This document shows positions 15,050-28,470 of a stretch of 64,000 nucleotides of DNA, one piece after another. Both the position numbers and the translations under genes were made by a program. Below the pieces are notes generated by a model that saw nothing but the letters and a program-made list of their open reading frames with translations, was not told the origin of the DNA and made no database searches. Source of the DNA: Acipenser ruthenus (Eukaryota > Chordata > Actinopteri > Acipenseriformes > Acipenseridae); contig NC_081198.1 in the NCBI RefSeq assembly GCF_902713425.1, positions 23,171,188-23,235,187 on the forward strand. Direction: 5' to 3'. The number at the start of each line of letters is the position of its first letter. Position 1 is the stretch's first letter.

Positions 15050-18000
15050 TTATTCCATCTTCACGTCCTGAAGTCCGGCGATCCTCCACTCCGTGCAGGC
15101 CTTGTCCTTCCCGAGGGTCCGGATGTCCAGAATTACAAAGTCCTTGATAAGAGTTTGTGCCCTTCTGGTCGTGGTGATAGTGTCTAGCTCCTGCTTGTGA
15201 TAGACACAGACGTTACGGCCTTCCCACAGGATCTGCTTGACAACATTGATGACACGCCAAACGCACTTAGCTGTGCTGGTATCGATTCCTCCCGCAGGCC
15301 CATAGAGCACAGTCTCAGCGGTCATCTTGGCCGTGTCAGCAAACCTGTTTAGGAAGACAGAGACAGAGGCCAGACACTGCCAGCCACATCACACTCCCAG
15401 AAGATATGGGCTGGTGTTTCTCTCTTGCGGCACTTTGCATAGGGGCATGTTTCTACTTGGGCTAGTCCCCTCCTGAACATGAACGCTCGAGTGGGGAGTG
15501 CACTGTGGACGGTGTTCCATGCTATATCCTTCTGGACATTACTGAGGCAGCTGTGAGACACATTCTCCCAGATTTTTTGGCTTTGGGTGAGGGAGAAAGT
15601 AGCTACTTTTTCAATTTCCTGGGAACCGGCAAGATATTTAGTTACAGCCTTGTATTCCCAGGAGGCCAATTTTGCTTTATCTAAGCCCAATTTATATATA
15701 GTGTCCCTTAAGGTTCTATAATACAATGGGGGGTCCCAGGAGTACGGCACGGTGTTATCAATAGTGCAGAGGCCCAAGGCCCTGAGACAGGTGGCAAAAT
15801 AGAAACGATTCATGTAACATACCTTCCTGTCCAGGGCCTGGATGTTCTTGATAGTTTGCGTGAGCCCCTGCACTCGGGTGAGCTGCACAACGTCCGGGAC
15901 CCCCTTACCTCCCTTCTTGTCGGCTTTACTCAGGGTGGCTCGCTTTACCCTTTCCATCTTGCTGCCCCAGATAAAGCGGTGGATAATGCGGTCCACCACT
16001 TTTTTGGTGGTCCTGTCTGGGGGAAAGATTTTTCCTACATAAGAGAGGATGGGGAACAGTATAGACTTGGTTATTAATACTCTACCCGTCATTGTTAAGG
16101 ATCTTGTGCTCCATCCGCCAATCTTTTTACGGACCTGGTTAATGGCCGCCGTCCAGCTCTGGGCCCCCGAGCTATTGTTCTCGAAAATGAGGCCCAGAAT
16201 CTTGATTTTGTCCTTTTTGACAGGGTACATGTCCGACAGTTCCCTATCTACCTGCCAATTTTTAGACACGTAGACTTCGCTCTTGGACTTATTAATCACT
16301 GCCCCGGTCGCCGTGCAGTACTTCTCAAGGATATTACTAATCCGAGGTACCGACGATGTGTTGGTGCAAATGAGTGACACATCGTCCATATATGCTGTTG
16401 TTTTGACCTGGACCCCGTTGGATCCAGGCAGCTGGAAACCAGTTATATTGGTATCCCTACGAATTCCCTGCAGGAGGGGTTCAATGCACACGACATATAG
16501 CAGTGGGGATAGTGGGCAACCCTGTCTGACCCCTGACTGGATAGATATTTTACCAGTCAGGTGCCTGTTCACCAAGACTCGGGTACTAATGTTTGTATAT
16601 ATGGTTTTAACCCACTCCCTAAGTCCAGGAGCGAATTTCATCTGGTCCATCACTTTGTACATATATTCATGGCTTACCCTATCGAACGCCTTCTCCTGGT
16701 CAAGGTTGAACAGGCAGAGGGGATGGTTCCGTTCTCTAGAATAAGCCAGAATGTCCCTTGTTAACATTAAAATATCCGTGATGGACCTCCCTGGGACGCC
16801 ACAAGCCTGGTCGGGGCCAATGACCAAAGGGAGGTGTACTTGTAGCCGGAGCATCAGAGCTTTGGCTAGTATCTTGTAATCCACGCAAAGGAGGCTGATT
16901 GGGCGCCAATTCCGTAGATCTTTAACTTCCCCTTTCTTATGAAGGAGAGTAATTACACTCTCCCGCATAGAAGGGCCCAACCGCTTCTCCCTGTAGACCG
17001 CTCTGTAGACCTCCGCTAAATGGACTTTTAGCATGTCCCAAAAAAGATGGTAATACTCACCCGGGATGCCATCTGGACCTGGCGTCTTACCGGTGTTCAT
17101 GGTCTTAACCGCCTGGGTGAGCTCCTCCAGCGTGAGTTCTGGGTCCTTCTCCTCCTCCTCGTCGTCCCGCACTGAGTCAGGCTCCAACTGGCTCAGGAAC
17201 CACTCTATCAGGGTGTCATCTGTAGCTTTGATGTTATATAGGTCCCTATAGAAGTTCTCTACCACTTTTTTCACTCCCTCACTATCCTCTACTATCCTCC
17301 CCCTGCTGTCGAGCATGGAGGACATCAAGTGCCGCTTCTCCCTCGTTTTCTGGAAGAAGAAGCGAGTACACTTTTCGTCTTCCTCCATTTTTTGCACTTT
17401 TGCATTGTGCATGACCTTTCGTTGTTCCTCCCTACAAAGCACTGAAAGATCTAGCTTGGTCTGGGCTATCTCGTCGCTTACAGGGAACCCCCGAAGCTGA
17501 AGCAGGCTCAGATGCTGGAGGGCAGCATTCAGGTGTTTATATTTGGCCCTCCTTTCTTTTGCTTTCCTCTTGCCTGCTGCTATGAAATAACCCTTAGTTC
17601 TGATTTTGACCATCTCCCACCACTCTATAGGGGAGTTGAATAGGTCACGCAAAGTGGTCCACTCAACAAGCCTGCTCTTATAGGCTGCAGCTATGGAGGG
17701 GTCATCGAGTAAGGAGGTGTTTAATTTCCAAACCCCTGACCCCATCTGGGAGGTCTGAGGGACCTGCAATGTTACCTGCAGGAGCCTATGGTCAGAGAAG
17801 AAGACGGCCTGGGTGTCTACTGCCGTCTTCGTAAGGGAGCTGGTATGCAGGACAAGATCTATACGGGAGAAGGAGGTCCCAGATGAGCTCACCCAGGTAA
17901 AGGGAGGCACCAGGTCCTTACCTGCATCACACAGGGAGAAATCAGATATTACGGAGGACAAAACTCTACTAGAGCGGTCGTTGCGTGGCCTGCTCCGGTC

Positions 18001-18492
18001 TACGTCCCTCAGAGCACAATTGAAGTCACCTGACACGATGACGGGTACGTTCCCCAGCAGGAGTGGACGCAGCTGTGGAAAAAATTGAACTCTTTCGTTT
18101 TGGTTAGTGGGTGCGTAGACATTGACCAGTCTGAGGGGAGTGTTGTTGTATGTCACATCCACGCTCAGAATTCTACCAGGTTCTACCTCCCTGCTGCTGC
18201 GGGAGGTAATAAATGGGTTTTTAAACAGGATACCTACTCCGTCGGCTCTGGCTATGTTGGAGCCCGACCAGAAGGAGTCCCCCAGGGTCCAACTCTCCTT
18301 CAGGTCCCTATAATCAGGGCTCGACGAAATACCACACTCCTGCAGAAAGATGAGATCTGCTTTCAAGTTAGCTAGATAGTTTAGTACATCAAATCTTTTT
18401 TGTGTCTCCCTGATGCTCCTGACATTAACAGACACACATATCAGGGCCATCAGGGTAGCTAACAAGAAAAGGAGTCGCTGCGTCCACCCCAT
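15050..18492 (-). pseudogene. E3 ORF2, frameshifted near the C-terminus
   Basis: Open for 1047 residues from the same ATG as E2 ORF2, retaining endonuclease, reverse transcriptase and the CCHC (its last Cys is residue 1034). A 2-bp loss near 15367 then shifts the frame, and the final 91 codons continue in another frame at 15050-15325. Catalytic domains are intact, so a product lacking the last 100 residues might be made; activity is unknown. Confidence 0.9.
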
Positions 18493-18497
18493 AGCGA

Positions 18498-19781
18498 CTA
18501 TGATTGGGAGGTCGGGACACTCTTCCTACTCTTAGCTCTACGCTTGCTTCGAGGGGGCTTGGGCTTATTTGCAACTCCCATCACCCCTGAGAAGGTACTC
18601 ACTGCTGCCTCGTCCAAGAAGGCACCGTCTTTATATGCACAGTACGTGGAGTTGTTGGGGCTATTCAACTCCCCACAAGGTAAGTCTGGTGGAACTTGCT
18701 CAGGGCCCCTCGGAACGTGTGGGTCAGCTTTGTCCTGGGGGGGGGGTTATGACAGACAGCATTCTTTGGCTGTTACCGTCTGTTGAATTGGAGCTGTTAG
18801 CAGACTTCTGGCTTACCGCGTCCAGGGGTATTCCCATGTCCTCCAGTGCTGTATCTAGGAGGACCTCTAGGGGGCCCCTGGTTTTGCCCATACAAGGGAG
18901 GGGGTCAAGGATGCTTTGAAGGGAGGCCCTTCGCTTGAAGAGGGTCATTGCTACAGAGGTACTGCTGGTCAGGGAAGGTGTTGACCCCGACCTCTCCCTC
19001 GGTGCATTAGTGAACACCTCTTCTGCGAGGTGTGCTAGGGTTTGTGCCAACGACTGGGAAGGCTGGCTGGGGATGCCCTGGCTGGCTGCTACCTGCCCAC
19101 TAGGCGGCAGTGTAGCCGTCCCACTCGCCTCCGTCTCTGCCTGCGAGGGCAAGACTGGGGACTTTGTGTGGACATTAGCTGGTTTTGGATCTATGGGGGC
19201 CACTTGCAACTTGCTGTCTTTGATCCTGATCTTCTTTCTTTTCCCCCCCTCGTCTCTACCCTTTCTTTTCCCCACCCTCTGCTGGTTCTTCACTCCCTTC
19301 CCCTCCTTCTCACTCTCACTTTCACTGTCGCTTTTGCTTTCCTCCCCCACGGACTCAATCCTTATGGCGTCATAACGAGAGCCGAGGGGGAGTGCTGGCG
19401 CTGAGAGGGCCCTACTCAGGGGGGGGCCGCTGCTGGGTCCGGGCTCCCTCCCTGACTCGTGTTCTGCATCAGAGGAGCTACTGGAGGAGCTAGTGGAGTG
19501 GCTGTTGTACTCTCTCTCTGGGCTGGGGGAAGGGGTCCTCGTAAAACGGGACATGTCTCGGGGGCGGGGGGGTGAGGGGGTGCTGGTGATGATGGTGGTG
19601 CTGGAGTCTGGGTCTTGGATACTGTTGGTGGTGATGTGGACTGATCTTTGTTACTTGCTCCCTCTTCCTGCTCAGGCCTAGGCTTGTTCATGTTTGCCTT
19701 GCTGGCTCTGGCCATGTTGGCATAGGAAGAGGGGCAGTCCTTAAACAGGTGCCCCTTCTTTCCACACAAATTGCACTGCCT
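18498..19781 (-). pseudogene. E3 ORF1 remnant, truncated and frameshifted
   Basis: It lacks everything upstream of the third CCHC knuckle. Two homopolymer-G length changes break the rest: one G fewer near 19580 (shared with E4, E5 and E6) and one G more near 18740 (private). The segment from MSRFTRTPSP to the second break (18724-19554) stays open. Not a functional protein. Confidence 0.9.
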
Positions 19782-19881
19782 ATCAATTTAATATATGGTC
19801 CCCTGATAGGGGACGTATCAGATATTAAACTGATAAGAACAGATACTACACTTGATCTTAGCCAAAAGGCCGAGAAGCGAT
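19782..19881 (-). pseudogene. RNU2: U2 snRNA 5' fragment (nt 1-100) upstream of E3
   Basis: Exact U2 5' end through nt 100, cut just before most of the Sm site, then E3. The promoter on its right (19882-20140) is intact, so it could drive a U2-E3 fusion transcript. Confidence 0.92.
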
Positions 19882-20488
19882 GGCGACTTGGCCCTTGCCC
19901 GGGGCCCCCCAGCCCGGACGGCACAGGGGGATTCAAAGGTAGGTGCAAAATTTCAAGCACAAGCAGACCCCAAAAAAACGGGCTGCTGCTTCCAGAGGGG
20001 AAATGTGCAATTTAAGCAGGAGAAAACAAAACAAAGCAAAAACACACACATAACACCAAAAACAAAACATAAACTGGCGGAGTGCGTCTTACAAATAGTC
20101 ATGCCAAGCTGCTATGCTGTGCAAGGTGCCTTGGGTAACTACAACTGTGCCTCGCTGGCTGGCTGGCTTGCTAAGAAGGTCCTGGCATAGGGACATGTTC
20201 CACCACACTTGTCTGGTTAGCTGCATGCTCCCAGGAAACAAACTGCAGCTGTCTACATCATCACCACATGTGAATAAAAGAAAGAAAGACAGCAAGAAAG
20301 AAAGAGAGAAAGAAAGAGAGAAAGAGAGAAAGAAAGAGAGAAAGAAAGAAAGAGAGAGAGAAAGAAAAAAAAAAAGAAGTAAAACGGCGGGAAAACTTGC
20401 ATCAACACTGGCACTCTCCCTCCAGCAGGGGTAGACAAAATGCTCACAGGAGAGATCCAGATCTGACTTTGACCAACGTTAGAGAAAG

Positions 20489-20642
20489 GTGTGCACCGTT
20501 CCCGGAGGTACTGCAATACCGGGCCGATGCGTGGAGTGGACGGAGCAAGCCCCTGTTCCATCTCCCGATTCCAAAAATCAATTTAATATATGGTCCCCTG
20601 ATAGGGGACTTATCAGATATTAAACTGATAAGAACAGATACT
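20489..20642 (-). pseudogene. RNU2: U2 snRNA 3' fragment (nt 35-188) at the E4 3' junction
   Basis: Same structure and same C67A change as the fragment at 14250, ending at U2 nt 35. 3' box present, promoter absent. Confidence 0.93.
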
Positions 20643-21288
20643 CTTTTATTGAGATTTTACATTTTTTACATTTACACCCATTCGTTTTTTTCATTCATTT
20701 TACATTTCTTTTAAAGATGACATTCATGCATACAGACATACATTTTGTTTTAAAAGCATTTAAAATACATTTAAAAACACCAAGACAATTGTGCTTTGTA
20801 CATGGTTAAAACAGACACAGATTAAAATCAACATGAAAAAAACCTGTGCTGCTTTAAAAGTGACTGGAAAAAAAGAACCATCTATAAAAAACCAGTGTTT
20901 GTGAGGGCCGGGGAGTGCTCTCTAAAAAAGTTCAAAAGTGAACATAAAACTAGATCTAAAACAGGGACAGGGGAAAAGGGACAGTGTATAGAACAGTGAG
21001 TTAAAATTCTAAAATTTTAAAACACTTAAAATGTAACTTTTAATAGTTTACATTAAAAATCTTAAAGATACATAAAACAAAACAAAACAAAATCAAATAA
21101 AACATTCAACGTAAATCAAATAAAAGTCAATAAAACTGAAACAAAAAGACTACATAAAACCAGGGCACCGTTGAAAAAACGGTCATGCCAGCTAAAAAGG
21201 GCGGAATGCTGGCATGACAAAATAAATAAAAGGCTTAGCGGTGCCCCGTAGTCCCGCTCCTAGGAGCTAGCGGTTCCAGTTTTTTCCT

Positions 21289-24200
21289 TTATTCCATCTT
21301 CACGTCCTGAAGTCCGGCGATCCTCCACTCCGCGCAGGCCTTGTCCTTCCCGAGGGTCCGGATGTCCAGAATTACAAAGTCCTTGATAAGAGTTTGTGCC
21401 CTTCTGGTCGTGGTGATAGTGTCTAGCTCCTGCTTGTGATAGACACAGACGTTACGGCCTTCCCACAGGATCTGCTTGACAACATTGATGACACGCCAAA
21501 CGCACTTAGCTGTGCTGGTAGTGATTCCTCCCGCAGGCCCATAGAGCACAGTCTCAGCGGTCATCTTGGCCGTGTCAGCAAACCTGTTTAGGAAGACAGA
21601 GACAGAGAGCCAGACACTGCCAGCCACATCACACTCCCAGAAGATATGGGCTGGTGTTTCTCTCTTGCGGCACTTTGCATAGGGGCATGTTTCTACTTGG
21701 GCTAGTCCCCTCCTGAACATGAACGCTCGAGTGGGGAGTGCACTGTGGACGGTGTTCCATGCTATATCCTTCTGGACATTACTGAGGCAGCTGTGAGACA
21801 CATTCTCCCAGATTTTTTGGCTTTGGGTGAGGGAGAAAGTAGCTACTTTTTCAATTTCCTGGGAACCGGCAAGATATTTAGTTACAGCCTTGTATTCCCA
21901 GGAGGCCAATTTTGCTTTATCTAAGCCCAATTTATATATAGTGTCCCTTAAGGTTCTATAATACAATGGGGGGTCCCAGGAGTACGGCACGGTGTTATCA
22001 ATAGTGCAGAGGCCCAAGGCCCTGAGACAGGTGGCAAAATAGAAACGATTCATGTAACATACCTTCCTGTCCAGGGCCTGGATGTTCTTGATAGTTTGCG
22101 TGAGCCCCTGCACTCGGGTGAGCTGCACAACGTCCGGGACCCCCTTACCTCCCTTCTTGTCGGCTTTACTCAGGGTGGCTCGCTTTACCCTCTCCATCTT
22201 GCTGCCCCAGATAAAGCGGTGGATAATGCGGTCCACCACTTTTTTGGTGGTCCTGTCTGGGGGAAAGATTTTTCCTACATAAGAGAGGATGGGGAACAGT
22301 ATAGACTTGGTTATTAATACTCTACCCGTCATTGTTAAGGATCTTGTGCTCCATCCGCCAATCTTTTTACGGACCTGGTTAATGGCCGCCGTCCAGCTCT
22401 GGGCCCCCGAGCTATTGTTCTCGAAAATGAGGCCCAGAATCTTGATTTTGTCCTTTTTGACAGGGTACATGTCCGACAGTTCCCTATCTACCTGCCAATT
22501 TTTAGACACGTAGACTTCGCTCTTGGACTTATTAATCACTGCCCCGGTCGCCGTGCAGTACTTCTCAAGGATATTACTAATCCGAGGTACCGACGATGTG
22601 TTGGTGCAAATGAGTGACACATCGTCCATATATGCTGTTGTTTTGACCTGGACCCCGTTGGATCCAGGCAGCTGGAAACCAGTTATATTGGTATCCCTAC
22701 GAATTGCCTGCAGGAGGGGTTCAATGCACACGACATATAGCAGTGGGGATAGTGGGCAACCCTGTCTGACCCCTGACTGGATAGATATTTTACCAGTCAG
22801 GTGCCTGTTCACCAAGACTCGGGTCCAGTCCAGGAGCGAATTTCATCTGGTCCATCACTTTGTACATATATTCATGGCTTACCCTATCGAACGCCTTCTC
22901 CTGGTCAAGGTTGAACAGGCAGAGGGGATGGTTCCGTTCTCTAGAATAAGCCAGAATGTCCCTTGTTAACATTAAAATATCCGTGATGGACCTCCCTGGG
23001 ACGCCACAAGCCTGGTCGGGGCAAATGACCAAAGGGAGGTGTACTTGTAGCCGGAGCATCAGAGCTTTGGCTAGTATCTTGTAATCCACGCAAAGGAGGC
23101 TGATTGGGCGCCAATTCCGTAGATCTTTAACTTCCCCTTTCTTATGAAGGAGAGTAATTACACTCTCCCGCATAGAAGGGCCCAACCGCTTCTCCCTGTA
23201 GACCGCTCTGTAGACCTCCGCTAAATGGACTTTTAGCATGTCCCAAAAAAGATGGTAATACTCACCCGGGATGCCATCTGGACCTGGCGTCTTACCGGTG
23301 TTCATGGTCTTAACCGCCTGGGTGAGCTCCTCCAGCGTGAGTTCTGGGTCCTTCTCCTCCTCCTCGTCGTCCCGCACTGAGTCAGGCTCCAACTGGCTCA
23401 GGAACCACTCTATCAGGGTGTCATCTGTAGCTTTGATGTTATATAGGTCCCTATAGAAGTTCTCTACCACTTTTTTCACTCCCTCACTATCCTCTACTAT
23501 CCTCCCCCTGCTGTCGAGCATGGAGGACATCAAGTGCCGCTTCTCCCTCGTTTTCTGGAAGAAGAAGCGAGTACACTTTTCGTCTTCCTCCATTTTTTGC
23601 ACTTTTGCATTGTGCATGACCTTTCGTTGTTCCTCCCTACAAAGCACTGAAAGATCTAGCTTGGTCTGGGCTATCTCGTCGCTTACAGGGAACCCCCGAA
23701 GCTGAAGCAGGCTCAGATGCTGGAGGGCAGCATTCAGGTGTTTATATTTGGCCCTCCTTTCTTTTGCTTTCCTCTTGCCTGCTGCTATGAAATAACCCTT
23801 AGTTCTGATTTTGACCATCTCCCACCACTCTATAGGGGAGTTGAATAGGTCACGCAAAGTGGTCCACTCAACAAGCCTGCTCTTATAGGCTGCAGCTATG
23901 GAGGGGTCATCGAGTAAGGAGGTGTTTAATTTCCAAACCCCTGACCCCATCTGGGAGGTCTGAGGGACCTGCAATGTTACCTGCAGGAGCCTATGGTCAG
24001 AGAAGAAGACGGCCTGGGTGTCTACTGCCGTCTTCGTAAGGGAGCTGGTATGCAGGACGAGATCTATACGGGAGAAGGAGGTCCCAGATGAGCTCACCCA
24101 GGTAAAGGGAGGCACCAGGTCCTTACCTGCATCACACAGGGAGAAATCAGATATTACGGAGGACAAAACTCTACTAGAGCGGTCGTTGCGTGGCCTGCTC

Positions 24201-24697
24201 CGGTCTACGTCCCTCAGAGCACAATTGAAGTCACCTGACACGATGACGGGTACGTTCCCCAGCAGGAGTGGACGCAGCTGTGGAAAAAATTGAACTCTTT
24301 CGTTTTGGTTAGTGGGTGCGTAGACATTGACCAGTCTGAGGGGAGTGTTGTTGTATGTCACATCCACGCTCAGAATTCTACCAGGTTCTACCTCCCTGCT
24401 GCTGCGGGAGGTAATAAATGGGTTTTTAAACAGAATACCTACTCCGTTGGCTCTGGCTATGTTGGAGCCCGACCAGAAGGAGTCCCCTAGGGTCCAACTC
24501 TCCTTCAGGTCCCTATAATCAGGGCTCGACGAAATACCACACTCCTGCAGAAAGATGAGATCTGCTTTCAAGTTAGCTAGATAGTTTAGTACATCAAATC
24601 TTTTTTGTGTCTCCCTGATGCTCCTGACATTAACAGACACACATATCAGGGCCATCAGGGTAGCTAACAAGAAAAGGAGTCGCTGCGTCCACCCCAT
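21289..24697 (-). pseudogene. E4 ORF2, broken in the reverse transcriptase
   Basis: N-terminal part 22790-24697 (endonuclease and first RT motifs) and C-terminal part 21289-22815 (QGCPLSP, YMDD, CCHC) lie in different frames. Near 22825, 38 bp are replaced by CCA (net loss 35 bp), removing the segment between LREWVKT and VNRHL. The identical lesion in E6 shows common descent. Confidence 0.92.
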
Positions 24698-24702
24698 AGC
24701 GA

Positions 24703-26648
24703 CTATGATTGGGAGGTCGGGACACTCTTCCTACTCTTAGCTCTACGCTTGCTTCGAGGGAGCTTGGGCTTATTTGCAACTCCCATCACCCCTGAGAAGG
24801 TACTCACTGCTGCCTCGTCCAAGAAGGCACCGTCTTTATATGCACAGTACGTGGAGTTGTTGGGGCTATTCAACTCCCCACAAGGTAAGTCTGGTGGAAC
24901 TTGCTCAGGGCCCCTCGGAACGTGTGGGTCAGCTTTGTCCTGGGGGGGGGTTATGACAGACAGCATTCTTTGGCTGTTACCGTCTGTTGAATTGGAGCTG
25001 TTAGCAGACTTCTGGCTTACCGCGTCCAGGGGTATTCCCATGTCCTCCAGTGCTGTATCTAGGAGGACCTCTAGGGGGCCCCTGGTTTTGCCCATACAAG
25101 GGAGGGGGTCAAGGATGCTTTGAAGGGAGGCCCTTCGCTTGAAGAGGGTCATTGCTACAGAGGTACTGCTGGTCAGGGAAGGTGTTGACCCCGACCTCTC
25201 CCTCGGTGCATTAGTGAACACCTCTTCTGCGAGGTGTGCTAGGGTTTGTGCCAACGACTGGGAAGGCTGGCTGGGGATGCCCTGGCTGGCTGCTACCTGC
25301 CCACTAGGCGGCAGTGTAGCCGTCCCACTCGCCTCCGTCTCTGCCTGCGAGGGCAAGACTGGGGACTTTGTGTGGACATTAGCTGGTTTTGGATCTATGG
25401 GGGCCACCTGCAACTTGCTGTCTTTGATCCTGATCTTCTTTCTTTTCCCCCCCTCGTCTCTACCCTTTCTTTTCCCCACCCTCTGCTGGTTCTTCACTCC
25501 CTTCCCCTCCTTCTCACTCTCACTTTCACTGTCGCTTTTGCTTTCCTCCCCCACGGACTCAATCCTTATGGCGTCATAACGAGAGCCGAGGGGGAGTGCT
25601 GGCGCTGAGAGGGCCCTACTCAGGGGGGGGCCGCTGCTGGGTCCGGGCTCCCTCCCTGACTCGTGTTCTGCATCAGAGGAGCTACTGGAGGAGCTAGTGG
25701 AGTGGCTGTTGTACTCTCTCTCTGGGCTGGGGGAAGGGGTCCTCGTAAAACGGGACATGTCTCGGGGGCGGGGGGGTGAGGGGGTGCTGGTGATGATGGT
25801 GGTGCTGGAGTCTGGGTCTTGGATACTGTTGGTGGTGATGTGGACTGATCTTTGTTACTTGCTCCCTCTTCCTGCTCAGGCCTAGGCTTGTTCATGTTTG
25901 CCTTGCTGGCTCTGGCCATGTTGGCATAGGAAGAGGGGCAGTCCTTAAACAGGTGCCCCTTCTTTCCACACAAATTGCACTGCCTCTCTTCTCTGCAGTG
26001 GCTGGTCTCGTGGGGGGCGCCGCAGTTCCTGCACTTGACTACAGTACACGCGGCCGCCAGGTGTCCTAATTCCCCACATTTCCTGCAGAGTTTTGGCATC
26101 CCATTATAGAATACCAGCCCTCTGTTGGGCCCTAACACTATGGAGTTTGGAATGTGGCGGACGCCTCCAATGCCCGATGGATCAACATTAAGGCGTACCA
26201 GCCACTTTCTGGCTCCTGTCCAAACCCCATCTTCATCTGTAATTTTCCTCCCTTCTGATGACACCCTCCCATAGCGGTTAAGCCATGTTGTAATATCATA
26301 GTCGCTAACAGCCTCATTGAAAAATTGGACAGTAACAACTTTCATTTCTCTGTCTGTCAGTGCATCCACACAAAATTCTTTGTATGGAGCGAGATATTTA
26401 TTCTCCCCCCAAAAGGACCACATTTCTTGTAACTTTTGGGGGTTCCTAAAACTGACCTCAAACACTTCCTTAAGCCCTGGCAATTTCACCAAACAATTCA
26501 AGTCAGAAGGGGAAAAACCCATACCCCTCTGAAGAATGGTCCGGCTGAACTCCAGTCTCGTCAGTCCTGGTTCCGTTTCATCTTGCTTGTTTCTTGTGAA
26601 GCGCACCGCATTGTGCCTCCTGGTTTCCTGGGTTGGCCGGAACGCCAT
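24703..26648 (-). pseudogene. E4 ORF1, single G-run frameshift
   Basis: Start codon, gag-like region and all three CCHC knuckles are intact at 25785-26648. One G is missing from a run near 25782, which moves the rest (24703-25758, open from MSRFTRTPSP) into another frame. A truncated zinc-knuckle protein of 342 residues with a foreign tail would result. Confidence 0.9.
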
Positions 26649-27681
26649 CCTTCAGCTGGCTCCTCCGATTGGGGTGGGAGAAGCCTCTGGACGTCCGGGT
26701 TGTCTCTCTCTACGGAAAAGAGACAACGTAAGCAGCAAATCTGGGCAGTTGAAGGAACTATTACTTTAGTCCCTGAGGAGATGGTCGCCTCGCAAGAGGG
26801 ACCCCCTCCCCAGGTGAACGGTGTCCTTCCCTGGCGGAGTAGGGGGCGCTGCTTGGCACCGAGACCACGTAGGAAGAATCGTGGCTGTGACGCCTCCTCG
26901 GGGTCCGGGGCCGCCCTCTGCTCCTCCCAGATGGCGCCCTCTGCTGGGCGCCTGCTGCTCTCTCGGTCTGGATCTCGATTACAATCAAGGGCTGGGGATG
27001 AGGTCGTCTAGGTCATCAAAGGGTCCTCAAAGGTCGTCTGGATGGTAGGTCCTCCTTCTCTCTAACTCCAGGAACGTCTGGAAAAGCCGGAACCGCCTGA
27101 AAAAGAAAAAAACGGGAACCGCCTGAAAAAGAAAAAACTGCTCTCAACAGTCAACAAAATCTTGAAAGACCCTCGGCCTGGATTGGGCAAGCCAAAACCA
27201 GACTGAGCATTAGTCTTCCAAAAAGTTGCCGAGCTGAAGAAAGCCAGTCAAAAATAAAAAAAATTCTGTTCCTCCTCACCCGAACAAACCTCTCACAGAC
27301 CCTCGGAGGGAGCGGGCAATGCCACTACCCTCTAAACCTTAGTCTTAGAAAGATTTATTCGAACTGAAGAGAAGCCAGAGTATATGGCTGGCTAAGAAGG
27401 ACCTGGCATAGGGACATGTTCCACCACACTTGTCTGGTTAGCTGCATGCTCCCAGGAAACAAACTGCTGCTGTCTACATCATCACCACATGTGAATAAAA
27501 GAAAGAAAGACAGCAAGAAAGAAAGAGAGAAAGAAAAAGAAAGAAAGAAAGAGAGAAAGAAAAAAAAAGAAGTAAAACGGCGGGAAAACTTGCATCAACA
27601 CTGGCACTCTCCCTCCAGCAGGGGTAGACAAAATGCTCACAGGAGAGATCCAGATCTGACTTTGACCAACGTTAGAGAAAG

Positions 27682-27869
27682 GTGTGCACCGTTCCCGGAG
27701 GTACTGCAATACCGGGCCGATGCGTGGAGTGGACGGAGCAAGCCCCTGTTCCATCTCCCGATTCCAAAAATCAATTTAATATATGGTCCCCTGATAGGGG
27801 ACGTATCAGATATTAAACTGATAAGAACAGATACTACACTTGATCTTAGCCAAAAGGCCGAGAAGCGAT
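27682..27869 (-). ncRNA. RNU2: U2 snRNA gene
   Basis: Full consensus copy with intact promoter and 3' box, the only complete U2 between E4 and E5. It corresponds in position to the gene at 47529 between E6 and E7. Confidence 0.97.
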
Positions 27870-28470
27870 GGCGACTTGGCCCTTGCCCGGGGCCCCCCAG
27901 CCCGGACGGCACAGGGGGATTCAAAGGTGGGTGCAAAATTTCAAGCACAAGCAGACCCCAAAAAAACGGGCTGCTGCTTCCAGAGGGGAAATGTGCAATT
28001 TAAGCAGGAGAAAACAAAACAAAGCAAAAACACACACATAACACCAAAAACAAAACATAAACTGGCGGAGTGCGTCTTACAAATAGTCATGCCAAGCTGC
28101 TATGCTGTGCAAGGTGCCTTGGGTAACTACAACTGTGCCTCGCTGGCTGGCTGGCTTGCTAAGAAGGTCCTGGCATAGGGACATGTTCCACCACACTTGT
28201 CTGGTTAGCTGCATGCTCCCAGGAAACAACCTGCTGCTGTCTACATCATCACCACATGTGAATAAAAGAAAGAAAGACAGCAAGAAAGAAAGAGAGAAAG
28301 AAAGAGAGAAAGAGAGAAAGAAAGAGAGAAAGAAAGAAAGAGAGAAAGAAAAAAAAAGAAGTAAAACGGCGGGAAAACTTGCATCAACACTGGCACTCTC
28401 CCTCCAGCAGGGGTAGACAAAATGCTCACAGGAGAGATCCAGATCTGACTTTGACCAACGTTAGAGAAAG

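Larger units (their letters stand above)
14404..19781 (-). mobile_element. E3: Keno-like LINE, 5'-truncated inside ORF1
   Basis: 3' UTR (14404-15049), ORF2 with one 2-bp loss, and the C-terminal part of ORF1. The 5' end stops within the third zinc knuckle of ORF1 and abuts U2 nt 100 without clear microhomology. The 3' junction is identical to that of E4, including the U2 C67A marker, while the 5' ends differ. E3 may therefore be a deleted derivative of an E4-like copy. Confidence 0.92.
19782..20642 (-). repeat. Single U2 unit between E3 and E4, U2 split on both sides
   Basis: One promoter and spacer unit with the polypurine tract at about 20275-20380. It is flanked by the U2 5' fragment belonging to E3 and the U2 3' fragment belonging to E4, and holds no complete U2 gene. 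Confidence 0.9.
20643..27393 (-). mobile_element. E4: Keno-like LINE, full length, ORFs broken
   Basis: About 6.75 kb with complete 3' UTR, both ORFs and the long 5' UTR (26649-27393) with its tandem repeats. The 5' end joins the U2 spacer at the same point as E1 and E5-E8. It shares a net 35-bp ORF2 loss with E6 and a G-run loss in ORF1 with E3, E5 and E6. Confidence 0.93.
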
